Part shown: positions 37,801-49,892 of the stretch, one piece after another
How the letters are laid out: each line of letters begins with the position of its first letter
Position numbering within the stretch: position 1 is the stretch's first letter
Assembly: GCF_949987515.2 (NCBI RefSeq)
Contig: NC_082683.1
Coordinates: 100,055,918 to 100,119,917 of the forward strand
Origin: Delphinus delphis
Lineage: Eukaryota > Chordata > Mammalia > Artiodactyla > Delphinidae
Reading direction: 5' to 3'
DNA: 64,000 nt
Notes under the pieces: model-generated
What the model saw: only the letters and a program-made list of their open reading frames with translations
Databases searched by the model: none
What the model was told of the DNA's origin: nothing
Translations under genes and position numbers: made by a program

Positions 37801-38840
37801 CATAAGCAAAACACAGGCAAAACATTCAGACTTAAATTGTAGCAATATTTTCTTAGATCAGTCTCCCAAGGCAAAAGAAATAAAAGCAAAAATAAACAAC
37901 TGGAGGGAATTCTCTGGTGGTCCAGTGGTTAGGACTCTGTGCTCTCACTGCTGAGGACCTGGGTTTCATCCCTGGCTGGGGAACTAAAATCCCACAAGCT
38001 GCACAGTGTGGCCAAAAATAAATAAATAAAATTGGCCCACTTTAAAAAAAAAATGGGGACCTAATCAAACTTAGAAACTTTTGCACAGCAAAGGAAACCA
38101 TCAACAAAATGAAAAGACAACCTACAGACTGGGAGGAAATATTTGCAAATGATGCAAATGACAAGGGATTAATTTCCAAAATATACAAACAGTTCATACA
38201 ACTCAATAACAACAACAAAAAACCAACCCAATCAAAAAATGGGCAGAAGACTTAAATATACACTTCTCCAAAAAAGACATACAGATGGCCAACAGGCACA
38301 TGAAAAGATGCTCAACATCTCTATTAGAGAAATGGAAATCAAAACTACAGCAAGGTATTACCTCACACTAATCAGAATGGCTATCATTAGTAAGTCTACA
38401 AGTAAAAAATGCTGGAGAGGTTACGGAGAAAAGGAAACCTTCCTACACTGTTGGGGGGAGTGTAAATTGATGCAGCCACTATGGAAAACAGTATTGAGTT
38501 TTCTTAAACTAAAAATAGAGCTACCACATGATCCAGCAATCCCACTCCTGGGCATGTATCCAGAAAAGAAACCCTAATTCCAAAAGATACATGCACCCCA
38601 ATGTTTATAGCAGCACTATTTACAATAGCCAAGACATGGAAACAACCCAAATGCCCATCAACAGAAAATTGGTTTAAGAAGATGTGGTATATATACAATG
38701 GAATATTACTCTACCATAAAAAAGAATGAAATGCTGCCATTTGCAGCAACATGGATGGACCTAGAGAATATCATACTAAGTGGAGTAAGTCATAGAAAGA
38801 CAAATATATATTACTTATATGTGGAATCTAAAAAAATAAT
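34878..38840 (+). pseudogene. Broken L1 ORF2 (copy C)
   Basis: Endonuclease start ITLNVNGLNAPVK, then FHANGNDKKAGLVILVSEK at about 35056-35115. The RT region carries F-A-K-D at the active site, so the first catalytic aspartate is replaced by lysine. C-terminal text is at 38239-38577 ([20 protein letters not shown] in part). Many stops; a SINE interrupts at 37905. Inactive. Confidence 0.85.
37905..38053 (+). mobile_element. CHR-1-like short SINE with extra 3' words
   Basis: 'ggaattctctggtggtccag' to 'gtgtggccaaaaataaataa', followed by 'attggcccacttta' and a second A-run before L1 resumes at 'tggggacctaatcaaac'. Target duplication is short or decayed. The segment between the two A-runs may be read-through from a source locus. 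Confidence 0.85.
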
Positions 38841-39141
38841 ACAAATGAATATACATACAAAACAAACTCACAGATAGAAAACAAACTTATGGTTACCAAA
38901 GGAGGAAAGGGAGGAGGAGGAGAGATAAATTAGGAGTATGGAGTTAACAGGTACATACTACTATACATAAAATAGAAAAGCAACAAGGATTTACTGTGTA
39001 ACACAGGGAACTATAGTTACTGTCTTGTAATAATAACCTGTAATGGAAAATCTGAAAATATATGTAACTGAATCACTTTGCTGTACACCTGAAACTAACA
39101 ATATTGTAAGTTACCTATACTTCAATTAAAAAATCAAATTA

Positions 39142-39351
39142 GGGCTTCCCTAGTGGCGCAGTGGTTGAGAGTCCGCCTGCCGATGCAGGGGACATGGGTT
39201 CATGCCCCGGTCCGGGAGGATCCCACATGCCGTGGAGCGGCTGGGCCCGTGAGCCATGGCCGCTGAGCCTGCGCGTCTGGAGCCTGTGCTCCGCAACGGG
39301 AGAGACCACAGCAGTGAGAGGCCCGAGTACCGCAAAAAAAAAAATCAAAAA
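39142..39351 (+). mobile_element. CHR-type SINE, short subfamily
   Basis: Inserted at the very 3' end of L1 copy C. Perfect 14-bp duplication AAAAAATCAAATTA at 39128-39141 and 39352-39365. Frames on both strands are open by chance. Confidence 0.95.
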
Positions 39352-39365
39352 AAAAAATCAAATTA

Positions 39366-41550
39366 AAGGAATATCTTGTTTGAAAGAGTAAGAAGTAATT
39401 AAATCTTGACCCTGAAATACACACTTCTTAAAATTCTATTTGTCAAAATGGGAAGTATCCAAAAAGCACTTCTGCTGCTTCCTGAAGTGAGAAGGTTGTC
39501 TCCAGACAAAGCACTTGTGTGGTTATTGAGTTGCAAGCTGAACTAGCCACTTTTTCATGGAATCATTTTTATTTGAAAGACTGACTGATTGACAAGCCAT
39601 AATTATTCAGAATTGAGTAGACGGAAGACAAATTTTTGAAAATGAACAAGTGAAACTGTCCTTTCAATGAAAACAGAATTTGTAGTCTGACAAAATTTTC
39701 ACTCTCAAGCAAATTAGAATTTTGGCAAACTTATTTCCTCAACCTTGTGTTAGAAAAGTCTTAAGTATCAGGAAGCTATCAAATGAAATTGGTTGTAATG
39801 GAATGAACATGATTTTTTGATACTGTAAAATGAAATGTACCAACATTTAGAAAATCTGCACAATTCACAAAACCAATATTTTCCAAGTGGCCAATTCATG
39901 CTGCTAAAAAGTCATTCATGAGTAAAACATCTACTCAACGTGCAAGATAATAGATTTTCATGTAACTGAGTATGAAAGTTCATTGACATAGATTCAGATT
40001 CCACATGACAACTAAACCTGTGCTTGTCAAAGTCCTTTCAATGAACCTTCTTGAAGATAAGCATTTTTGCAAAGCATCAGCTTAACTGTCTATGAATGAC
40101 AAAAGACTTAAAAAGGCAAGGTTAAAAATCTGATTACAATGTTTTTGACAAGAAGCTCGACCAACTTGCTGTGACATATATTTTAAGATAACAACTAGAA
40201 TTATGACTGACAACATAGCAGGACATATCCAAATTTCAGAAACTTTAAATAATTTCTAGAATGTCTATATTAAAAACATTTACCCATACAGTATAATCTG
40301 AGGAGGCTTATCACTCACTTCACAATGCTTCCTGTGTAATTTAACATGCCAAATAATCCTTGTTTACTATTTCTCTCTGAGATGCCTTAGGGACCCTCTG
40401 AAGCTTCCCAAAGTTAGCTGGAGGTCAAAAGGACTTTAATTAGAATTTGATAGGATGTGTGTCAAATATCTGAGTTTCAAAATACTTGGTCAAATAGGAT
40501 CATAGGTCATTGTGATTATTTATTCACTTAACCAAAGTGACAAAAGACTTCAAAAGCAAATACAGATTACTTAAAAGCAAGGAAATTCGCACAATGTTAT
40601 AAAAAGCAGCATTCCAAGAAACCTTTGTTCTTTTAACAGAAAGAAACCAAATCTAGTCCTGCAGCTGCCTAGTTTTGATTTTTTTTTAAATCCATTTACC
40701 TGATTTATTTAATCTGATCCCAGCTTGACCACGCATAAAACTCATTTTTCAGGGCTCGCTCTCTTTTTTTCAAACCTTCCATAATTTTCTGTATCCATAT
40801 TAGTTTTTCCCTTATCTTTCCATCCAGAAACAGCAACCTCTAGGATACAAATTATCCTTTTTTTCCTTTGACAAAAATGTAACTTCATTTTTCACACTTT
40901 CTTTTACTAAAAACACACATCTTACCTTCCTGGAATACTGAAATGTTTCCCTTATTTTTAGTAGCTTTAATTACATTTATTATAATTTTTAACCCATAAA
41001 AGCCTTAATCTCTAGCAAACACCAAGAAGCAAGAAATTGTGAACTTTCTGTCATACTAGCCTTTCCTGACTAGAACTTATGAACATATTCCATAACCTCT
41101 ATTTGAAAAGACCTAGATATTCAATGAAGTCCCATCATTTAACTTAGCAAAACTCAAGTTACCAAATGTCTGGAGAAAGTATTTTAGATAGACATACGCA
41201 AAACATAATTACTCCTAAAAGAGTTCACCTGAAAACTCTTATCTCATTTACTTTTATAACTTATGAAAAGCATACCAAGTTAATTTTTTTCTGACAAACT
41301 CTAACAGAAGTAACATGAACTTACCGGCCTTCAGGAAACCTAGGTGCAATAAAAGTAAGACATGTCTGTATTGATTAAACCAACAAGTTTAAGCTAGCTT
41401 TAATATCAGATATTAATTTAATATTGAATATTTCCTAGATCACGTGAACTTAATTGGTTCTAGCCAGTTGCTTTTATATTTAGAAGTATTTAACTTGTAA
41501 GTACTTACTTCTAGGCCAGTTAAACAGAGTTCATTTACAAGTTAATTTTT
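39366..41550. other. AT-rich sequence, no gene recognised
   Basis: Two kilobases without recognisable SINE or L1 text and with frames only at chance length. Part may be old ERV internal sequence belonging to the antisense LTR at 42.5 kb, but I see no retroviral motif. Confidence 0.4.
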
Positions 41551-42532
41551 AAATAAAGACAGAACCAGAGATCTCAGGAGTTTTCAAAGGACTCCTTTTT
41601 TTCTCAGTCTCAGGGGCTACGGAAGATCAGATCAGTTCCTGAGAGCCCAGGCAGAACATTTTAAAGGCATGGGGAAGGAAATGCAAGTTCCTCCCAGAAA
41701 ACAAGCGTCCTCTAACTGTATATGCAAAAACCAGCCATCATGGCCATTTTCAGGGATTATTTTTCCCCCAGTTTCCAAAAATCCAATTCAGTTTAAACAA
41801 ATAACAAATAATACATATCATTTACACATATACCCAAGATAAAAGTCAAACCAATTACAAAAGGCTCACTCTGATACTGTAGCAGAGCCATTAGGGCCCA
41901 TTGTTCTCCAGATCTCAGGGAGTACCGAGGTCAAACAGAGTTACAATTAAAAAAATATTTTTCTTTTATGGGAGCATAGCTGAAGATCTCCCACTTTTGC
42001 AAAATACATCCTAGGGGAATTACAAGCTGGAACAGAGCTGTGATTACCCATACTTAATTATTCATAGCCAGTGTTGTCAAATACCAAGAAAACAAACCAA
42101 TGCAATGCAAAGTGGTCTCTCAGGGTCACAGTTCCCTAGTCCCAGAAAGGGAGATTTCCAACCAATGCCCCAACAAAGATGAAGCCAAATAACCAAGCCT
42201 TAGTCCAAAAGTGAAAATCCCAACCAATGCTCTGTCATAGGCAAAGCTAACGCAATAGGGAAGAATACCATGGTGTCATCACACAGGAGCTCCGTTACTT
42301 ACCAAAGACAACTCAACCAGCCAAATCCAGTGCCTTGTTTCCTTTACCACAAAAATCAAAAGCACCACAGGTCAATGACACCCAGTTGGCAGCAAGCACT
42401 CAGGGCTATCCTTGAGACAAAGGTGCCCAGGCAGCTGCTGGACAGGACCTGGGAACCACCAGCAGCCATGGGCCAATGTGCCACAGGCAAGATGTCCCCT
42501 CTGGACTGCGGTTCCATACTGGGTGTCAAAAT
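41551..42532 (-). other. Possible antisense ERV leader/internal remnant
   Basis: This block lies immediately downstream (minus strand) of an LTR end. After the terminal GGTAACA the minus strand reads 'attttgacacccagtatgg', placed where a primer-binding site would be, though I cannot assign it to a tRNA. Opposed frames at 42270-42678 show no retroviral motif. If it is an ERV it is a short, non-coding remnant. Confidence 0.35.
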
Positions 42533-43014
42533 TGTTACCAAACCAAACTTGGGTTTACTGCTCGCCTGTGCACAGTAAAGCCAATCTACTGACACCAGGT
42601 TGTGGTGAAGGAAAGTGTAGTGTTTATTGTAAGGCACCAGACAAGGAGTCTTGGACAACTAGTGCTCAAAAAGCTTGAACTCCCCAGTGGGTTTCAGCAA
42701 AGCATTTTTAAAGGCAAGGCAAGGGAGAGGAGTTGAAGGGTATATGATAAGCTAGTCCACAATTCTCTGATTAGTTGATGGTGAGGTAAATTAAAAAGGT
42801 GATAAGTTGTTGCAGATATTTCCTGGTTCTAGCCAGATTCCAGAGGGGATGTGTTCATTTCTTCCATTTGGTGCAGGGCCCTAGCGTCTGCAAAGCGATC
42901 CAGGAAATGTGCATCAGATACTATCATTTACGTACTTCAGAGAAGAGCTAAAGCAGAGGATATGAGGAGAGGGGTCTGTCTCGGGAAGGCCCCAGAGGGT
43001 CTCGCTAGGTTACA
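42533..43014 (-). mobile_element. ERV1-like LTR (subfamily B), 482 bp
   Basis: On the minus strand it starts TGTAACCTAGC and ends GGTTTGGTAACA, with AATAAA (plus strand TTTATT 42623-42628). It is collinear with the LTR halves at 57207-57547 and 61187-61221. Flanking tetranucleotides do not match, which fits a 5' LTR still joined to internal sequence or a damaged insertion. Confidence 0.75.
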
Positions 43015-43497
43015 AGACAAGACAAAATCTTTCTCTCTCTAACAAAGATCTTTGGTCCCTCTACTCCCTCCTCTCCCATCGAAGTTGATTTTTCACCTTC
43101 TGATTACCCTTCCTCCAACCCTGGTCCTAACTAGTCTTTGAGGGCAGAAAACCTCACTCTGCATGCACTCACCAGACATTTTTGTCTGGCCCTTAACCCT
43201 GCTGCATCTTTGAGTCTTTGCTTGTACGTGGGGGGGGCTAGAGAAGAGAAACCATCCCTTTGGGTACCCGAAGGAGAAGATAGGAAAATGAATGGAAAGT
43301 AGACTAACATTTCATATAATTCTTACCTACACTTGCAATCCAGAACCCTGACTGTTGAGTTGGTTTATGGACCCTCCTCTGAGCCCCTGAGCAATATATC
43401 TAGCTGCCTGTTCCATACACAGCTCCTTCTACCAGGAACATTCCCCTCATTCGAAGCTTGACTATCTCCTGCTTTTTACTCAAGTCCTGCTGAACTT

Positions 43498-43617
43498 TTT
43501 TTTTTGGCCACAACAAAGATCAGCTTTCGGGATCTTACTTCCCCGACCAGGGATTGAACCCTGGCCCACGGCAGTGGAAGCACAGAGTCTTAACAACAGG
43601 ACCACCAGGGAATTTCC
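43498..43617 (-). mobile_element. CHR-1-like short SINE
   Basis: Antisense copy with a perfect 16-bp duplication AAGTCCTGCTGAACTT at 43482-43497 and 43618-43633. Confidence 0.95.
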
Positions 43618-43699
43618 AAGTCCTGCTGAACTTAAATGTTAATTTCTCAAAGAAACTTTCTTTTAAGTTCCAGTCTAATTTAGGTCACCTCCCCGCATA

Positions 43700-43885
43700 G
43701 CCCTCCATTCTTTCCCTTCACAGCATTTATCATAATTTTAATCTTTATCTGTGTTTGCTTATTTATCATTTGTCTGTCTCATAAGACTGTGGCCACCAGG
43801 AAGTGAGGAACCATGTCTGTTCTGCTTAGTTCTATATACCCAATTAAGTGCTTGATATTAATTGATTTAATAAATTAATGAGGAT
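43700..43885 (+). repeat. L2 LINE 3'-end fragment
   Basis: 'ccaccaggaagtgaggaacc', 'atgtctgttctgcttagttc', 'tatatacccaattaagtgct' and 'aataaattaatgaggatag' follow the sense L2 3' end. Confidence 0.55.
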
Positions 43886-43889
43886 AGGA

Positions 43890-44530
43890 CTATACCTATA
43901 ACTCTTTTTAGACCTTCTTTCTATTGTAATCATATAAACCTATAACTTTCCCTCTAAGCCCTGCTTTAGCTGCATGCCGCAAATTTTGATATGTTACATT
44001 TCTGTTACTTCAGTTAAAGTATTTTCTAACCTCACTCGGTTTCTTTAGTGATATGTAGTTTAGAAGCATGTAGCTTACCTCATATCTTGAGTTTTCCTAA
44101 ATACCGTATTATTGATTTCTAATATAATTACATGGTGGTCAGAGAACATACTCTATATGATTTCAATTATTTTTCACTTACTGAGACTTGTTTTTTGGCC
44201 TCATATTTTCTATCTTGGTGAACATTCTGTGCTCATTTGAAAAGAATGTGCATTCCGTAATTGTAAGGTGTAGTGTTGTAATATCAGTTAAGTCCAAGTG
44301 GTTGAAAGTATTCAGATCATTTGTATCTTTACTGATTTTTTTTATTATTTTCTAGTGGTTTTATCAATTGTTGAGGTTTATGCTTCATGTATTTTGTTAT
44401 TAGGCCAGAAGCATCTACAGCAGTTATGTTTTTAGTGAGTTGATCTTATTATGAAATGTCCCTCCTGTCTCTGCTAATACTTTTCCTCTTGAAGTCTGTA
44501 TCTGATATGTTCTAATTTCTTAAACTGAAG
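43890..44530 (-). mobile_element. Old L1 ORF2 fragment, antisense
   Basis: Antisense L1 text: 'tttagctgcatgccgcaaat', 'tacatggtggtcagagaaca', 'tctatcttggtgaacattct', 'gaaaagaatgtgcattccg'. Both ends are truncated and indels are frequent. Confidence 0.8.
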
Positions 44531-46051
44531 TAAAATAGCTCATTTAAACTCCAGCTTTCTTATTCCTTGTTCACATTTTTAATCTCTTATTCTCCAATCT
44601 CAGTGCAAAGCTGAAAAAAATTAGAAAAGAGGCATGAACTAAAAAGACTCTTCTTTCTAATGCAGGAAGGAGAAGTGTAACTAAAAGGTTGGCCCATTCC
44701 CCACTTACATCCCTGATGCAGCAGTGCAGCCTCTCCTAGCTCTCCATGCTTTGCGCTCAAACTTCCTCCCTTGAATCATGAAAAGCAGCTCTACCCATTT
44801 CTAACATTTTTACGCCTTTGACTTTATTAAACTTGGGGCTTTCAATAATGTATGAAAAGAAAATCATTTCATGGCTAAAAAAGCAGGATTGGCAGATAAA
44901 CTTTTCTGACCAGAGCCTCTGACCGTGAACACAATTGATGCAACTTTAACAAGTGTTTCAGTCCAGTGTAGATTCAGAGGAGAATTTTGTGGCACTCTGA
45001 GGAAATCAAGTGCAAGGTTAACTGTGATTTTTCTTCGTGTGAACTTTTCAGAACATCTCTATTCCTGTTATAGGAACAGCTGGCAATATAGATCTTTAGA
45101 CTGTAACCCAGAGGGTTCACAGGGGTTTCCCTGAACATAAATGTTACTAAATTTGGGGGATTTTATTTTTTCAGTAAACTGCTATGATCTGATTGCAGGA
45201 AGAACCTATTGCTAGTCTTAGGTTGTTTTCAGTCTTCTTAGAGGTCTCCAATGCCCCTACTGGATGTCTAAGATCATTAAAAATAAATCAAAACCAATTT
45301 CCACATGGCATGGACTTTAGACATCACATCCTATTCTTGTAGGAGCCTCCACGAATGTTTGACTGACAGCTACCTAGGTGATGGAATTTGAGAGGGCCAC
45401 AGAAACCCTATCCCAGGAGCAGATGGTCCACCATCAGTTACTCTTTTGAGACATTTTCTTCAGAAGGTTCATGTTACAGTTCACCTGCCACGTTTGCACG
45501 GGTAACATTAAGATTTACTAACACATTGGAACATACTTGTTCATCTGATCAATTGGTGGTTCACTAGGCTTCAGTTCCCATCACACTGTTTAAAAAAAAA
45601 AGGGACAAGCTTAAATCTCTAAACTGTCAATCCAAAGACTGTCTACTACTGTGGTGTCTTATCATCTGCACTCCTTTAAGGATAACATAGCTGAAAACCA
45701 AGCACAGACCAGCACTGACAAACTTCAGCACCTATTGAATCGACTAACCCCCTACAGGTATGTTATGGAAAGACTAGGGCATTTTTCAGGAAAGATTGTG
45801 ACCCCCCCAAAATTATAATAAAGATATTTGGGGAAATCTGTTGGACTCGCAGAACACTGAGCATTGAACCTCTACCAGGTCTCCCTTGCTGACATTCCCT
45901 CCCTGACTGATGCCTGGTTTGAAGATGCTGTAACTCCCTTCACACATTTCCTCGCAGAAGGAAGCCAATTCTACTCATTGTTTATCGGTCTATGACTAGC
46001 GTCAGACTCTAGCATGGCCTGGAAGTAGGGGGCAGAGGGATGGGGCGTAAT
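44531..46051. other. Unique sequence, no gene recognised
   Basis: 44820-45150 is complex in composition and might be constrained; otherwise nothing is recognised. A short poly-A at 45592-45600 has no attached element. Confidence 0.4.
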
Positions 46052-46053
46052 TA

Positions 46054-46274
46054 CAGTTGACCCTTGAATAACAGGGATTTGAACTGCATAGGTCCACTTA
46101 CATGCAGATTTTTTTCAACAGTAAATACCACAGTGCTACAAGTTAGTGGTGGGTTGAATCCACAGTTTACAAGAAGGAACTGTCTATATGGAGGGCCAAC
46201 CATAACTTCTACTGGGATTTTCAACTATGCAGAGGGTCAGGCCCCTTCCCCCTGGGCTGTTCAAGGCTCAACTG
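46054..46274 (+). mobile_element. Tigger/pogo-type MITE (221 bp)
   Basis: Terminal inverted repeats CAGTTGACCCTTGAA and TTCAAGGCTCAACTG (one mismatch) are bounded by TA on both sides (46052-46053 and 46275-46276), the target duplication of the pogo/Tigger group. Internal words 'tttgaactgcataggtccac' support it. It is a non-autonomous deletion derivative with no transposase. Confidence 0.85.
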
Positions 46275-46299
46275 TACTTAAAGTTAAATCTCCATCATC

Positions 46300-46720
46300 C
46301 AAAGAATTTCGGAGAAGCAGAATCAGATGGAGATAAGCATGTAGAGCTTTTATTAGGAAGTGCTCCGGGGACCATGCCTGGGGAATAGAAGGGACAGAAG
46401 CAAAGCTGGGCAGAGAGGTTGAGCTGGGTGCACTGCCAGCCAAGGCTTTAGCCAGCCCCGTTGCAAGCTTGGGAGCTGGGATGGCCCTTTGGAATTGTTC
46501 AAGCTGGGGCCGAGGGTCCAACTTTGACCTTGGCAGTGGCTGCTCCAGGAAGGGGGCGTGACCCAGGGCAGTGCTGTTTTGTTCAGCCTTAAGTGGGCTG
46601 CCAGCTGAGGGCCCACTGCCGGCAACACTCCCAGCAGCTGAGGAAGTAAGTCCTTCATTCCTAAGAGGGCAACGGGTGCTGCATCCCAGTGTTTGCCACG
46701 AGGGCATCATTTTACATCAT
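46300..46720 (-). repeat. GC-rich repeat-like segment, possibly an old LTR
   Basis: Begins 'gagaagcagaatcagatgga' and 'agagcttttattaggaagtg', an opening typical of several antisense mammalian LTRs (TTTATT as reverse polyadenylation signal at 46348). Opposed open frames 46261-46710 (-) and 46571-46783 (+) are GC-driven. Family unknown. Confidence 0.35.
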
Positions 46721-47279
46721 TATTTAATCAGGAGTACGCTCACCAGAAATCAGGAACCAGCGTTCCAGCTCCAGCCACTGTGAGTGGTCCTATGGCCACG
46801 TCAATTGTTGATTTGAAACCTGGATTCAACACTGCCTTGTGCAAAATGAAACTCCATGGAATAATGGAGGAAAGAATGCAAAAGCTTAGGGATATAGAAA
46901 TGCTATAGAAGATGTATCATGTGTGACCTGCCCATACATCTATTCTATCCTCAGGAGGGCCCAGAAGACAAAAAGACCTTGGTGAGTAGAGCACCAGCAT
47001 CTCCAAAAAGCAATTTCATGACTGATTTCCATAAATCAATGATGCAATTGGATGCAGTTGAAATGGGATCCTTGATATTAATGGAAAAGGAAAGATACCA
47101 GAGTAGAAGGAGTTGATTTCAAGCACTTAACTGCCAAAAGCAAGATAATCATGGTAGTTACAATAGACTGCAGGGCTGGAGTGGTAATCAAGGGTCTGAC
47201 CTGATTTGGTGGGGACTGATTGATTACGTTGCCTACCGACATCAACGCTCTCTGTTCTCTCTAATGAAGACTGCATTTT
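46721..47279. other. Unique sequence, nothing recognised
   Basis: Short frames (65-71 codons) without motifs. Confidence 0.35.
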
Positions 47280-47970
47280 CATCCTCCTTTCGGCTCTGTG
47301 TGGTTATATGACTAGCTCGTGGCCAGTGAGATGTGTGAAGAAAGAAGAGAGGTAAGCCATTTCCAGGGTGTGTCTTTTATCTGTTTATTTATTTTTAAAT
47401 AAATTTATTTATTTTTGGCTGCGTTGGGTCTTCATTGCTGCATGCAGGCTTTCTCTAGTTGCAGTGAGCTCAGGCTACTCTTTGTTGAGGTGCATGGGCT
47501 TCTCATTATGGTGGCTTCTCTTTGTTGCAGAGCACGGGCTCTAGGCGCGCAGGCTCAGTAGTTGTGGCATGCGGGCTTAGTTGCTCCGTGGCATGTGGGA
47601 TCTTCCCGGGCCAGGGATCAAACCCATGTCTCCTTCACTGGCAGGCAATTCTTAACCACTGCGCCACCAGGGAAGCGCAAGGGTGTGTCTTTTAAAGGGG
47701 GCAGGGAGGCTGCCATGTTCACTCCCTCCACCCTCTGGCATGAAAAATGGACTGGGGAGCAACACCCGAGGCAGGGTGGAGCAACAAGACAGAGTTTAGG
47801 TCTCTAGACAACCTCTTAAAGCAGAGCTGCTGTACCAGCCCTAGACTGCCTGCCTTTAGACAGTGACATGAGAAATGGATCACTTCTATCTTAGTCACTG
47901 TTGTTTGGGGTCTCTCTTACACCCAGGAAAATCTGTATCCTATGTTGTCTAGATGTGGGAACCTAAAAGC
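47280..47970 (+). repeat. Ancient LTR-like repeat interrupted by a SINE
   Basis: 'gtggttatatgactagctcg', 'tggccagtgagatgtgtgaa' on the left and 'gacatgagaaatggatcact', 'tagtcactgttgtttggggt' on the right repeat the word order of 3770-4460. Same unassigned ancient family; a SINE at 47380 splits it. Confidence 0.4.
47380..47679 (-). mobile_element. CHR-type SINE, long subfamily
   Basis: Antisense long-type copy. Perfect 15-bp duplication AGGGTGTGTCTTTTA at 47365-47379 and 47680-47694. Confidence 0.95.
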
Positions 47971-48740
47971 ATGGCCCTGATTTAGCAGATGGCAGGAAAG
48001 GATCATGGCATGCTGGAAAACCGGGGATGTTTGTTATGCCACGGCAAGACGTTTGGTCAGATTGTCACCTACAACACATTGGGAGGTGTGAACCCAGCCT
48101 GTGGTTCAGAAGAAATCGTTGAGGGAAACAATCAGAATATTGGCGTATTTGGGGTACTCTTTGTCCCTTTTAGAATAATCTAGGGGAAACCTAGGCAGTT
48201 TGCAGTGACGGGTGGAAGGCAGTACAACTCTGCCTGCAGCCTGTGCTTGAAGTTGCCTGAGAGTCTGAGAACATGGGGCTTTTGTGAGTCAAAAACAAAG
48301 CTCACTGATTCGAGTCACTGAAGTGAAGCATTTCTAAATTAAGAGCTAGCCTTGTAGCAGGAAACAGGTCTGGGACATGGCCCTAACTTTTCTCAAGCAT
48401 CTCCCTTCGAGATCTCTCTCCATGACAAGAGAACCACCCAATGGCCCAGAATGTAGGGGCACTGATTTCCCCTACAAACCAGGTGTTTCCGACGGCCTCA
48501 AGATAACTGCCATTAAACAGGGCATGGGCTTAGGAATGAACTGAGCACGAAGGTCAGTAGGCAAATGGCCAGAGCTTTCCGACTTAAAAATCTATGTCTA
48601 GACAAGAGAGGTGGACGTTGGTACTTGTACCTGCAACTAACCAGAAGCAAATAGACAGAAGGCCAAAGACAACACAAGCCTGACCTGAAAATTCTCGTGA
48701 CCGGTCCAACTTCAAGTCTGTGACTGTTCAACCTCTAAAG
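47971..48740. other. Unique sequence, no gene recognised
   Basis: Frames 47989-48183 (+) and 48513-48731 (-) have no known motif. Confidence 0.35.
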
Positions 48741-48940
48741 CAGAGGTCCGCACACCTTTTTTTTTTTTTTTAATATTTATTTATTTATTTATGGCTGCAT
48801 TGGGCCTTCATTGCGGCATGCGGGCTTCCCTCTAGTCCACACACCTTTTATGTAAAGGACCAGCTGGTAACTACTTTTAGGCTTTGTGGGCTCTGTGGCC
48901 CTGATTCCACTTCCTATGTTTGCAGAATCTGCCGCAGCAC
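48741..48940 (+). repeat. hAT-type MITE remnant split by a SINE end
   Basis: 'cagaggtccgcacacctttt' followed, after the SINE piece, by 'atgtaaaggaccagctggta' and 'cttttaggctttgtgggctc' matches the 5' part of a common hAT-Charlie-type element as I recall it. The 3' end is missing. Confidence 0.5.
48760..48834 (-). mobile_element. Severely 5'-truncated CHR SINE
   Basis: Only the A-tail and about 60 bp of the 3' end remain ('ttatggctgcattgggcctt'). Flanks GTCCGCACACCTTT (48746-48759) and GTCCACACACCTTT (from 48835) are the target duplication, one mismatch. 5' truncation by incomplete reverse transcription is common for L1 but less so for SINEs. Confidence 0.88.
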
Positions 48941-49877
48941 GGATCGTGGTGAGAGGGAGGGCACCTCCCCCCAACAAACCAGATGCCAATTCCCCCCTCA
49001 CCCTGGTAGCCAGAGCGTGGGCAGGTTGCCTAAATGTAGCTCAACTCTGGGCAAGTGACACAAAGAGGCAGGGCAGTTAGAACCCCCTCAGGTAACTCAG
49101 TGGTGCTCCCCACGTCCAGGGGCAGTAGTGCCAGCAGCCTGAGGGGACAGCAGGTCCTAACCTGACCACCCTAGTGTTGTGACCCTGGTGGGGTCAGAGG
49201 TTCTGACCTCTGATTCCTGCTCATTTTCTAAGCCTAATCTCCTCAGCTTTCTGGTCAATTCTTGAGAAATTTAGTATCTTTCCAGTAAATTGCCTTTTTC
49301 TGCTCAAGCTAATCAGTCTTTTTGTTGTTTAAAGCTAAGAAGCCTGACTGTTACAGTTAAGGATGTCAATTCTGCAGTCATCAGCACAAAGTAGCAGTAA
49401 ATATATGAGATGGTTTGAAATTGCCTAGGGAGAGCACATAGAAGAGAAGTGAGCTGGAGACGGGCCCACGGGAACGGAAGCATGTAGGGAGGGAAAGTGA
49501 TCTGTACAAGGGGAGTGATATAGTGAATGGAGCAGCGGCAAATTAAGAGATTGTGTGCAAAGAGGTGGAGTTCCAGGTTCAATACTTGGAACTGGAGTTC
49601 TACATGTAAATAAGGCCAAAGAGGGTCGGTGACATTCACAGAGGCACCAGGGGCTGTGAGCCAGGAAGTCACTGACCTGGCCACAGAGGTCACAGAAGAT
49701 GGAAATGTTGATGCATTTTCACTGAGCAAGCATTTTTCAGAGCAAACTCCTTTAATCCAATTTAATTAATGCATTTTCCCTATTGTGCAGTTAAATGGTT
49801 TCCAAGTTTTTCCATTTTTCATTTTTACAGTCTTGAAATTCATTGGCAACAATTCTTTCCCACTTACATTTTACATC
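48941..49877. other. Unique sequence, no gene recognised
   Basis: A 138-codon antisense frame at 49313-49729 has no recognisable domain and no supporting codon pattern. Confidence 0.35.
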
Positions 49878-49892
49878 AAAGTTGATTCATCA

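Larger units (their letters stand above)
32456..39133 (+). mobile_element. L1 copy C: partial 5'UTR to 3'UTR, hosting four SINEs
   Basis: A nearly complete second L1. It has a 5'UTR homologous to copy B (compare 'cagccttcacacc' near 30487 and 32930), ORF1 (ATG 33059), the spacer, ORF2 (ATG 34878) and a 3'UTR ending near 'acttcaattaaaaaatc'. The RT box at 36953-36964 reads F-A-K-D. Interrupted by SINEs at 33100, 33538, 33885 and 37905. No duplication seen at its left joint with copy B. Confidence 0.88.

Noticed and set aside
42270..42678. Frames next to an LTR as a retroviral gag fragment
   Set aside because: No zinc-knuckle, capsid or protease motif; frames on both strands are equally open.
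46261..46783. 149-codon minus-strand frame and overlapping plus-strand frame
   Set aside because: GC-driven frames in a repeat-like segment that starts in a Tigger MITE; no protein motif.
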